DNA of 64,000 bases from Amycolatopsis pittospori (GTDB taxonomy: Bacteria; Actinomycetota; Actinomycetes; Mycobacteriales; Pseudonocardiaceae), in NCBI RefSeq assembly GCF_013870525.1, contig NZ_JACBXD010000009.1, forward strand, positions 62,001 to 126,000. Direction: 5' to 3'. Shown piece by piece: positions 26,730 to 33,763 of the stretch; position 1 is the stretch's first letter, and every line of letters begins with the position of its first letter. The notes beneath the pieces were generated by a model, which saw only the letters and a list, made by a program, of their open reading frames with translations, searched no databases and was not told the DNA's origin. A program made the translations under genes and the position numbers.

Positions 26730-27545
26730 CTACTTGACCGCGCCCATCGACAGGCCGCGGACGAGGTGGTTCTGCGCGATCCAGCCGACGATCATCACCG
26801 GGAGTGACGCGAGCAGGGCGGCCGCGGACAGCTGCGCCCAGTACAGCCCTTCACTGGTGATGAACCCGACCAGGAACACCGGCACCGTCCCGGCACGCGC
26901 GGCGGTGAGGTTGACCGAGTAGAAGAACTCGGTCCACGAGAAGATCACGCAGATCAGCGCGGTCGCGGCCACGCCCGGCGCGACGACCGGCATGATGATC
27001 TTCCGGAGCAGGATCGGCAGGGTCGCACCGTCGATCCGGCCCGCTTCGATCATCTCGTGCGGCACTTCGAGGAAGAACGACCGCATCATCCAGATGGCCA
27101 GCGGCAGGTTCATCGACGTGTACAGGATGATCAGCGCCCACACGTTGTCCAGCAGCTGCGTGTTCTGCGAGATCACGTACAGCGGGATGATCGCCGCCAC
27201 GATCGGCAGCATCTTCGTCGACAGGAAGAAGCCGAGGGCGTTGCTCGTCCCCTTCACCGGCGCCAGCGACAGCGCGTACGCCGCCGGGATTCCCAGCAGC
27301 AGCACGAAAAGCGTCGAAACGACGGTGACGAACGCGGAGTTCGAGAGGTACGGGAGGAATCCGCGTTCGAGCACCCCGGCGAACTGGTCCAGCGTCGGCT
27401 CGAAGAACAGCCGCGGCGGATCGGTGTAGGCGTCGGCCTCCTGTTTGAACGCCGTGAGGATCATCCACAGCAGCGGGAACACGAACAGGATCGCGATCAC
27501 CCAGGTCACGGCCGTCAGCGCGCCCGGACCGAACCGGCGGTTCAT
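26730..27545 (-). CDS. Carbohydrate/polyol ABC transporter permease (MalG type)
   Basis: ATG 27545 overlaps the upstream permease stop (ATGA), giving 271 residues. Six membrane helices and the cytoplasmic EAA loop (EAGRIDGATLPILLRKIIMP) that docks the ATPase are visible. It forms the channel with the MalF-type permease at 27542. Neither this gene nor its neighbours encode an ATPase, as in actinomycete importers that share a common MsiK-type ATPase. The linked dehydrogenase and SorC regulator point to a sugar alcohol substrate. Confidence 0.92.
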   Translation of the reverse strand: MNRRFGPGALTAVTWVIAILFVFPLLWMILTAFKQEADAYTDPPRLFFEPTLDQFAGVLERGFLPYLSNSAFVTVVSTLFVLLLGIPAAYALSLAPVKGTSNALGFFLSTKMLPIVAAIIPLYVISQNTQLLDNVWALIILYTSMNLPLAIWMMRSFFLEVPHEMIEAGRIDGATLPILLRKIIMPVVAPGVAATALICVIFSWTEFFYSVNLTAARAGTVPVFLVGFITSEGLYWAQLSAAALLASLPVMIVGWIAQNHLVRGLSMGAVK

Positions 27546-28477
27546 TTCGCACCTCCCTGGACGGAGAACGCACGGAACATCAGTCGCAGCGCGAAGGTCG
27601 CCACGATCATCGTCAGGATCACGACGATCACGCCCATCGCGGACGACTGCCCGATGTCGAAACCTTGGAACGCGCGCTGATAGATGTAGAAGGGCAGGTT
27701 CGTGCTGGCCGTACCCGGCCCGCCCTGTGTCATCAGGAAGATCGCGTCGAAGCTGTTCACGATGTAGATCGCGCCCAGCAGCGTCGCCAGCTGCAGGAAC
27801 CGGCTCAGATGCGGCAGGGTGATCAGGGAGAACGTCCGCCAGCGGCCGGCGCCGTCGACCGACGCGGCCTCCAGCACGTCCTTGGGCTGGCTCTGCAGCC
27901 CGGCCAGGATCAGCAGCATCATGAACGGCGTCCACTGCCAGACGACCTGGGCCATCACCGCGGCGAGCGGGAACTCCGAAAGCCAGTCGACGTCCGTGCC
28001 GAACACGAAGTGCAGCAAGCCGTACGTCGGGTCGAACATCGTCGTCTTCCACAGCAGCGCGCCCGCCGCGGGGAGGATCAGGAACGGCGTGATCAGCAAG
28101 GTCCGGACGACGCCACGGCCGAGGAACTTACGGTCGAGCAGGATCGCGAGTCCCAGGCCGAGCAGCAGCGAGAAGAACACGCAGACGACCGTGAGGACGA
28201 CGGTGTTCAGCAACGCGCCGAGGAACGTCGAGTCGGCGAAGACGTCGATGTAGTTCTGCAGTCCGACGAAATGCCGGGAGCCCGGCCGGACCAGGTTCCA
28301 CGACTGGAACGAGTAGATCACCGTCAGCACGAACGGAAGCTGGGTGACGGCGACGACGAACAGCAACGCCGGCAGCAGCGGGAGCCTTCGTTTGAACGGC
28401 GTGTCGGTGCCTCGCTTCGGAGCCGCCGTCTTGGCGTGGGCGGGCTCGGTGCGGGCAGGAGCGGAGAGCGTGGACAT
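27542..28477 (-). CDS. Carbohydrate/polyol ABC transporter permease (MalF type)
   Basis: The start is ATG 28477, sharing one base with the stop of the binding-protein gene, giving 311 residues. The long open frame extending upstream is antisense to the binding-protein reading frame. After a charged N-terminus there are six helices and an EAA loop (EAASVDGAGRWRTFSLITLP). It pairs with the MalG-type subunit. The compact order binding protein, MalF, MalG is classical for carbohydrate uptake family 1. Confidence 0.92.
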   Translation of the reverse strand: MSTLSAPARTEPAHAKTAAPKRGTDTPFKRRLPLLPALLFVVAVTQLPFVLTVIYSFQSWNLVRPGSRHFVGLQNYIDVFADSTFLGALLNTVVLTVVCVFFSLLLGLGLAILLDRKFLGRGVVRTLLITPFLILPAAGALLWKTTMFDPTYGLLHFVFGTDVDWLSEFPLAAVMAQVVWQWTPFMMLLILAGLQSQPKDVLEAASVDGAGRWRTFSLITLPHLSRFLQLATLLGAIYIVNSFDAIFLMTQGGPGTASTNLPFYIYQRAFQGFDIGQSSAMGVIVVILTMIVATFALRLMFRAFSVQGGAK

Positions 28478-29817
28478 CACTGCACCTCCTGATACGACTT
28501 GCCGACGGTCTGCGCGTACTCCTGCGACTGTTTCAGTGCTTCGTCCACGGTGATCTGGCCCGCGATCGCCGCCGAAAGCTGCTGGCTCACGCGAGTGCCG
28601 AGATCCTGGAACTCGGGGATGCCGACGAACTGGATCCCGGGGTACGGCACCGGATTCGCCATCGCCTTCTGCTGGTTGGCGTCCGCGATCCCGTCGAGCG
28701 TGGGCTGCGCGTAGGCCTTGGCGGCCTCGCGATACTGAGGGATGTCGTAGGTCGACTTCCGCACTCCCGGCGGCACGCGGTTCCAGTCGCCGAACTGCTG
28801 GGCGACCCGCTGCACGTAGGCCTTGTCGGTCATCCAGGCCATGAACTTGAAGGCGGCGTCCTTGTCCTTGGCGACCTTCGGGATCGCCAGCGCCCAGGTG
28901 TAGAGCCAGCCGCTCGCCTGCGTCTTCTCCACCGGTGCCGGGGCGTACCCGGACTTCCCGACGACCTTGCTGGCCGACGGATCCTCGTTGGTCCCGGCCA
29001 TGACCGTCGCGTCGTACCACATCGCGGCCTGTCCCTGCGTGTACCGCGTGCCGCATTCGGAGAAGCCCGCGCTCGACGCGCCGACCTCGCCGTGGTTCCG
29101 GACGAGGTTCACGTAGAACTCCGCGGCGGCCTTGAATTCCGGGCTGGTCAGCTTGGCGTTCCAGTCCTTGTCGAACCATTGCGCGCCGAAGGTGTTGGCG
29201 ACCGTCGTGAACGGCGCGAGGCTCTCACCCCAGCCCGGCTTGCCGCGCAGGCAGATCCCGGCGAGGCCCTTCGACTTGTCGTCGAGTTTCGCCGCGAACT
29301 CGGCGATCTGCGACCAGGTCGGCTTGGCGGGCATCGTGATCCCGGCCTGTTCGAACAGATCCTTGCGGTAGGCCAGGAACGACGATTCGCCGTAGAACGG
29401 CACCGCGTACATCGATCCGTTGTGCGACAAGGATTCCTTGATACTCGGGATGAAGTCGGCCGAGTCGTAGGAGGGATTCGCCGCGATATGCGGCTCGAGG
29501 TTTTCGAGCCAGCCGTTCGCCGCCCACTGCGGGGCTTCGTAGTTGCTGATCATGACGACGTCGAACTCGCCGCCTTCGGTGGCCGTCGACGCGGTGATCT
29601 TCGCGCGGGCCTGGTTTTCCGGCAGCGAGACGAACTTGAGGGTGACGCCGGGATTGGCCTTCTCGAACTCGCCCGAGAGCTCGATGGCGTCCTTCATCTG
29701 CGGGTTCGCCACGATCCCGACCACGAGCGTCCGGTCACCGGTTCCGAGCGCACCCGCGCCCGCGCAGCCGGTGAGGGTCAGCAGAAGTACCGCGAGCAGA
29801 GCGACGGTTTTACGCAC
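28477..29817 (-). CDS. Extracellular solute-binding lipoprotein of the polyol ABC importer
   Basis: GTG 29817 lies within the end of the dehydrogenase gene (8-bp overlap). The 446-residue protein has a lipoprotein signal (VALLAVLLLTLTGC, Cys18). The family-1 binding fold includes FEKANPGVTLKFV, GEFDVVMISNYEAPQWAANG and PTWSQIAEFAAKL. It is tethered outside the membrane and delivers substrate to the two permeases. By context the ligand is a sugar alcohol such as mannitol or sorbitol, but sequence alone does not settle that. Confidence 0.92.
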   Translation of the reverse strand: MRKTVALLAVLLLTLTGCAGAGALGTGDRTLVVGIVANPQMKDAIELSGEFEKANPGVTLKFVSLPENQARAKITASTATEGGEFDVVMISNYEAPQWAANGWLENLEPHIAANPSYDSADFIPSIKESLSHNGSMYAVPFYGESSFLAYRKDLFEQAGITMPAKPTWSQIAEFAAKLDDKSKGLAGICLRGKPGWGESLAPFTTVANTFGAQWFDKDWNAKLTSPEFKAAAEFYVNLVRNHGEVGASSAGFSECGTRYTQGQAAMWYDATVMAGTNEDPSASKVVGKSGYAPAPVEKTQASGWLYTWALAIPKVAKDKDAAFKFMAWMTDKAYVQRVAQQFGDWNRVPPGVRKSTYDIPQYREAAKAYAQPTLDGIADANQQKAMANPVPYPGIQFVGIPEFQDLGTRVSQQLSAAIAGQITVDEALKQSQEYAQTVGKSYQEVQ

Positions 29818-30814
29818 TTTCGCCTCCCGGTAAGACCTGCACCTTCAGGCCGGCGCCGCTCCTCATGAGGGCGAGCGCGTCGGGGTACCGCTCCAGCGGC
29901 AACGTGTCGGTGAGCAGGGCGCCGGTGTCGATGGCGCCGTCGGCGACCAGGTCGAGCGCGGCGCCGTAGCTGTTCATGACGGCCATCGAGCCGACCACGG
30001 TGATCTCGTCGTTGTAGATCCGGAACGGCGACAGCGCGACGCGCGCTTCGGCGGGCGCGACACCGAAGACCAGCAAGCGTCCACCGCGGTGGAGCGAGTC
30101 GAAAGCCGCTTCGATGGCGGGTGCGGCGCCGGTGCAGTCCGCGGCGGCGTCGAACTTCTCGTCGTCCAGTTCCTTGACGTCGCCCGCGACGGCGACCGCG
30201 CCGAGGTCCTTCGCCCGGCCGAGGCGGGAGGTGTTGCGATCGACCACCGTGACGTGCGCGCCCGCGCGCTGCAGCAGCTGCTGCATGATCAGGCCCATCG
30301 TGCCGGCGCCGACGACGAGGAACCGCTCCCCCGCCTCGACGCCGATCCGGCGGACCCCGTGGACGGCGCAGGAGACCGGCTCGACCAGTGCGCCCTGTTC
30401 CCAGGTCATCGTGTCGGGCATCCGGTAGCAGTTCGCCGAGGGGACGGCGACGTATTCGGCGAACGCGCCGTTCACGGTGTCCCCGGTCGCGTTCCAGTTT
30501 TCGCAGAGGTTGCCGCGGCCGGACCGGCAAGGCTTGCAGTAACCGCAGAACAGCGACGGGTCGACGGCGACGCGGTCGCCGACCTTCCAGCCACCCGGCA
30601 CGTCGGCGCCGAGTTCGACGATCTCGCCGGCGAATTCGTGGCCGGGGACGATCGGATAGGGCGTCGGCGGGAAGTGCCCGTCGGCGATGTGGAGATCGGT
30701 CCCGCAGATACCGCAGGCACCGACCTTGACGACGACCTGGCGATCCCCCGGTTTGGGATCGGGTACCTCGCCGACCCTGATCTCCCCGGGCTTGTCCACG
30801 ATCGCGGCACGCAT
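29810..30814 (-). CDS. Zinc-dependent polyol/alcohol dehydrogenase (MDR family)
   Basis: The start is ATG 30814 behind GAGGAGC, giving 334 residues. The catalytic zinc region CGICGTDLH and GHEFAGEI, the structural-zinc cysteines of CGYCKPCRSGRGNLC and the Rossmann loop VVGAGTMGLI are all present. It oxidises a sugar alcohol to the ketose with NAD, in the style of sorbitol/iditol dehydrogenase. It is the first gene of the importer operon, directly behind one of the twin palindromes (30832-30847). The SorC regulator is divergent. Confidence 0.92.
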   Translation of the reverse strand: MRAAIVDKPGEIRVGEVPDPKPGDRQVVVKVGACGICGTDLHIADGHFPPTPYPIVPGHEFAGEIVELGADVPGGWKVGDRVAVDPSLFCGYCKPCRSGRGNLCENWNATGDTVNGAFAEYVAVPSANCYRMPDTMTWEQGALVEPVSCAVHGVRRIGVEAGERFLVVGAGTMGLIMQQLLQRAGAHVTVVDRNTSRLGRAKDLGAVAVAGDVKELDDEKFDAAADCTGAAPAIEAAFDSLHRGGRLLVFGVAPAEARVALSPFRIYNDEITVVGSMAVMNSYGAALDLVADGAIDTGALLTDTLPLERYPDALALMRSGAGLKVQVLPGGESA

Positions 30815-30831
30815 GCCAGCTCCTCTTCTCT

Positions 30832-30847
30832 CCGCTCAAATGAGCGG
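30832..30847. promoter_or_regulatory. SorC-type operator, copy 1
   Basis: CCGCTCAAATGAGCGG has 7-bp arms and lies in the 5' region of the polyol operon, 18 bp before ATG 30814. It shares the GCTCA..TGAGC core with the site at 30938. Confidence 0.65.
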
Positions 30848-30931
30848 GCCAGGCTTATGCTTCAGACTGCATGTTCAGGCATGGTGAACTTTTCCCAGTT
30901 GTTACGTCAACCTTTCGTGGCGATTTCGCGC

Positions 30932-30949
30932 TATAGTGCTCATATGAGC
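30932..30949 (+). promoter_or_regulatory. -10 box and SorC-type operator, copy 2, spanning the regulator start codon
   Basis: TATAGT (30932-30937) lies six bases before ATG 30944, so the message is probably leaderless. The perfect palindrome GCTCATATGAGC (30938-30949) begins right after the box and contains the ATG. Its centre is 104 bp, about ten helical turns, from copy 1. This favours autoregulation and perhaps DNA looping. Confidence 0.65.
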
Positions 30950-31924
30950 GGGAAGAAACAGGGTCCCGGCCTGGTGGAATCACTACGCCTGGCCGCGGTG
31001 GCGCGGCGGTTCTACGAACAGGGCGCCTCGAAACTCGAGATCGCCGACGAATTCGGCATCAGCCGGTTCAAGGTCGCCAGAATGCTTGATACAGCGCGGG
31101 AAAGCGGCATCGTCAAGGTCGAGTTCCATCTCCCGGCGCCGGTGGATCTCGTCCTTTCCGAGGAGATCCGCGCGGCGTACCGGCTCGATCGAGTACTCGT
31201 GCTCGAACGAGCACCGGAGCCCGAACCGCGCGAAGCGGCGCGAAGGAAGATCGGCACGCTCGCGGCTCGACTTCTGTCCGAAATCGTCACTCCCGGCGAT
31301 GTTCTCGGCCTGTCTTGGGCACGTTCCGTGAACGCGATGACCGACGCGATCCACTCGCTGCCGAAATGCCCGGTCGTGCAACTGTGCGGAGTCCAGGCGG
31401 GTATGGACATGCGGGACCGGTCGGTGGAAACGGTCAGCCGCGTCGCTTCCGTGTCGGGCGGCGAGGCGTACCCGATCTTCGGTCCGCTCGTCCTCCCCGA
31501 TCGCCGCACCACCGAGACGCTGCGAAGGCAGCCCGGGATCGCGGAGACGTTCGGCCAGTTCAAGAACCTGACGAAGGCCGTCGTCAGCATCGGCGCGTGG
31601 AAGCCCGAAGAGTCCACGGTCTACGACGCGCTCGACGAGGCGGAGCGGAGTTCGATAGCGAAACGCGGCGCGAAGGCGGAGGTCTCCGCGCGCCTGTTCG
31701 ACGCCGACGGGACGCCGATGTCCACCGGACTGGCCCACCACGTGCTCGCCATAAGCGCCGAAGAGCTGTTGGCCGTCCCCGAGGTGATCGCGCTGGGCTA
31801 CACGGAGCCGAAGGCCGAAGCCATCGACGCCGTCCTCCGCTCCGGCATGGTCTCGACCCTGATCACCGACGCCGCCGCGGCCATCCCGCTGCTCAAGCTG
31901 GCCGAGGCCCGCCCGCTCGCCTGA
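30944..31924 (+). CDS. SorC/DeoR-family sugar-responsive regulator
   Basis: I chose ATG 30944: it follows a -10 box and starts the homologous protein; the longer frame runs antisense through the dehydrogenase. The 326 residues have a helix-turn-helix (YEQGASKLEIADEFGISRFK) and a large SorC sugar-phosphate-binding domain (GDVLGLSWARSVNAM, CPVVQLCGVQAG, KAVVSIGAW, GYTEPKAEAI). It most likely represses the divergent polyol importer and dehydrogenase until a phosphorylated or ketose intermediate binds. Its 3' end overlaps the convergent HxlR gene by 32 bp. Confidence 0.92.
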   Translation: MSGKKQGPGLVESLRLAAVARRFYEQGASKLEIADEFGISRFKVARMLDTARESGIVKVEFHLPAPVDLVLSEEIRAAYRLDRVLVLERAPEPEPREAARRKIGTLAARLLSEIVTPGDVLGLSWARSVNAMTDAIHSLPKCPVVQLCGVQAGMDMRDRSVETVSRVASVSGGEAYPIFGPLVLPDRRTTETLRRQPGIAETFGQFKNLTKAVVSIGAWKPEESTVYDALDEAERSSIAKRGAKAEVSARLFDADGTPMSTGLAHHVLAISAEELLAVPEVIALGYTEPKAEAIDAVLRSGMVSTLITDAAAAIPLLKLAEARPLA

Positions 31925-32261
31925 CCGCTTCGTCCTGGGCGGCCATCACGTCGTCGCCGTGCCGGAACGCCCACTCGCCGAAGGCCTCGATCGGTCCGAG
32001 CAGGCTGGTTCCGAGGTCCGTCAGCGAGTACTCGACCTTCGCCGTCCGGCCGCAGTCGCGCCTGCTGACCAGGCCGTTGAACTCCAGCCGCCGGACCGTT
32101 TCGGTGAGCACCTTCGTGCTGATCCCGCCGAGCCGCCGCCGCAGTTCGGCCGGCCGGAGCGCGCCGTCGCGCAGCGCCCACAGGACGACCGGGTTCCACG
32201 TGTTCGCCATCAGGTCGAAGGCCAGGCGCGCACGGCAATCGGCGAGGAAGACGTCGTCCAT
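31893..32261 (-). CDS. HxlR-family winged-helix regulator
   Basis: I chose ATG 32261 because GGAGG precedes it; ATG 32279 has no ribosome site. The 122 residues show the HxlR fold: WNPVVLWALRDGALRPAELR, ISTKVLTETVRRLEFNGLVS and YSLTDLGTSL. Family members sense reactive or redox-active small molecules and usually control a divergent oxidoreductase; here that is the gene at 32338, 76 bp away. The conserved cysteine near the N-terminus (LADCRARLAFDL) may be the sensor. The 3' end lies inside the SorC gene. Confidence 0.9.
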   Translation of the reverse strand: MDDVFLADCRARLAFDLMANTWNPVVLWALRDGALRPAELRRRLGGISTKVLTETVRRLEFNGLVSRRDCGRTAKVEYSLTDLGTSLLGPIEAFGEWAFRHGDDVMAAQDEAVRRAGGPRPA

Positions 32262-32337
32262 GGGACCTCCGGTAACCATTCGGTACCCGCGCCGCTTTCT
32301 ACGGTCGTCGCTGTAACTCGATCATAGGGAGCGGCAC

Positions 32338-32928
32338 ATGCGTATCGGGATTTTCGGCGCGGGCGGGATGGCGGAGGCGCTCGGCGGCCAGTGGGCCGCG
32401 GCCGGGCACGAGGTGATGGTCGCCGCACGCGACCGGGCCAAGGCCGCCGAGATCTCCCCGCGAGTGGGGACCTGGGCGGAAACGGCCCGTGCGAGCGACG
32501 TGATCCTGCTCGCCGTCCCGGCGGCGTCGGCGACGGAAGTCGTTGCGGCGGCCGGGAACCTCGCCGGGAAGGTGCTGATCGACTGCACCAACGCGGTCGG
32601 TCCGGGTGCCGTCCTCACGGTGCCGGATCAGGCGGCGCGGATCGCCGCGGCCGCGGAGGGCGCGCACGTGGTCAAGGCGTTCAACCTGTGTCACGTGGAC
32701 GTCTGGCGGATGACTCCGCCGGTGTTCGGCGGCCGCCCGCTGGCGGTGCCGCTCTGCGGCGACAAGGTCGACGAGGTGAGCGAACTGGTCCGCGACCTCG
32801 GCTGCGTACCGCTGCACGCCGGCGGACTCGACCGGGCGGGACTCATGGAGGCGACCATGGCGTTCATGGTCGGCCTGTGGTTCGACGGCCACGACGCCCA
32901 GGCCTGCTTCCCACCGCTTCCGGGCTGA
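32338..32928 (+). CDS. NADPH-dependent F420 reductase-like oxidoreductase
   Basis: The start is ATG 32338 (AGGGAG upstream), giving 196 residues. A Rossmann loop IGIFGAGGMAEALGGQ opens the protein. AARDRAKA follows at the NADP 2'-phosphate position, then VILLAVPAASATEVV, DCTNAVGPG and HVVKAFNLCHV. This is the F420H2:NADP oxidoreductase/NAD-binding_2 group. It may act on F420 or simply on NADP and a small substrate. It is divergent from the HxlR regulator and probably under its control. Confidence 0.85.
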   Translation: MRIGIFGAGGMAEALGGQWAAAGHEVMVAARDRAKAAEISPRVGTWAETARASDVILLAVPAASATEVVAAAGNLAGKVLIDCTNAVGPGAVLTVPDQAARIAAAAEGAHVVKAFNLCHVDVWRMTPPVFGGRPLAVPLCGDKVDEVSELVRDLGCVPLHAGGLDRAGLMEATMAFMVGLWFDGHDAQACFPPLPG

Positions 32929-32981
32929 TCTCAGGGTCGTCCCGGATGTGCCGAGCGGGCGCTCACGCGAATCTGTCCGGC

Positions 32982-33638
32982 GTGAAGACGAAAACCTGGC
33001 GACAGCTGACCGTGTGGCTGCATGTCATCACTTCGGTGGCCTGGATGGGCGAAGCGCTGGCGCTGTTCACCCTCCTGGCGATCAGCCGCACCACCGACGA
33101 CGGCGCGACCCGCGTCGCGGCGACCTCGATGGCGCACGAGATCGACTCGCTCCTTCTGGCGCCACTCGCCAACGCGTCGGCCTTCACCGGCTTCATGCTC
33201 GCGGCGGCGACAGCCTGGGGTTTCACCCGGCACTGGTGGGTGCTGTCGAAGTTCGCGATCACGCTCGTCCAGCTCTACGCCGGGATCTTCCTGCTTTCCG
33301 GTGCGCTGCGGGACTCCGTCGAGGCGGCGCGGGCGGGCGAACCCGAGCCCACTCCCCTGGCCTTGATCGTCGGCACCGCGCTGATGGCGAGCGCACTCGC
33401 GTTCCAGGCGTGGCTTTCGGTGGCGAAGCCGTGGGGCAAGGCTCGGGCGGGCGTGAAGCCGCCGACGGCGCCGACGTGGGTCTTCGTCGCCGCCGTCGGC
33501 GCGCCGATCGTCGACATCACCGCGGGTCTGCTCCTCGGCTACCCACTGCCCGCGCTTTCGCTCATCGTGCTGATGGTGCGGTTGGTGCAGCGGCGGCGGG
33601 AACTCCGTCCGCAGCCCGCCCCGGTTCGCGTTCCTTGA
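32982..33638 (+). CDS. Hypothetical membrane protein (DUF2269-like)
   Basis: The start is GTG 32982, giving 218 residues. A longer open frame upstream is a shadow of the preceding gene. About five membrane helices are visible (LTVWLHVITSVAWMGEALAL, NASAFTGFMLAAATAW, WVLSKFAITLVQLYAGIFLL, LALIVGTALMASALAFQAWL and ALSLIVLMVRLV). The WLHV..SVAWMGE start resembles the DUF2269/CopD-like group in which a histidine lies in helix one. The function is unknown. A double palindrome lies between it and the convergent helicase. Confidence 0.7.
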   Translation: MKTKTWRQLTVWLHVITSVAWMGEALALFTLLAISRTTDDGATRVAATSMAHEIDSLLLAPLANASAFTGFMLAAATAWGFTRHWWVLSKFAITLVQLYAGIFLLSGALRDSVEAARAGEPEPTPLALIVGTALMASALAFQAWLSVAKPWGKARAGVKPPTAPTWVFVAAVGAPIVDITAGLLLGYPLPALSLIVLMVRLVQRRRELRPQPAPVRVP

Positions 33639-33688
33639 GGGGAAGTCGTGTCGCGTGTCGTGACTTGGCCTCGGGTCTCACGGAAGGG

Positions 33689-33741
33689 GTTGCGAAAGCC
33701 ACTTTCGCAACGTTGAAGGTTGCGAAAGTGGCTTTCGCAAC
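33689..33741. repeat. Double palindrome: two self-complementary hairpins forming one larger inverted repeat
   Basis: 33689-33711 is a hairpin of GTTGCGAAAG and CTTTCGCAAC around CCA. 33719-33741 is the same hairpin around TGG. The two units are also exact inverse complements of each other, so the region can fold as two small hairpins or one 23-bp hairpin. It sits between convergent genes. Confidence 0.85.
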
Positions 33742-33763
33742 GTGAACGCGGCGGACCCACGCC

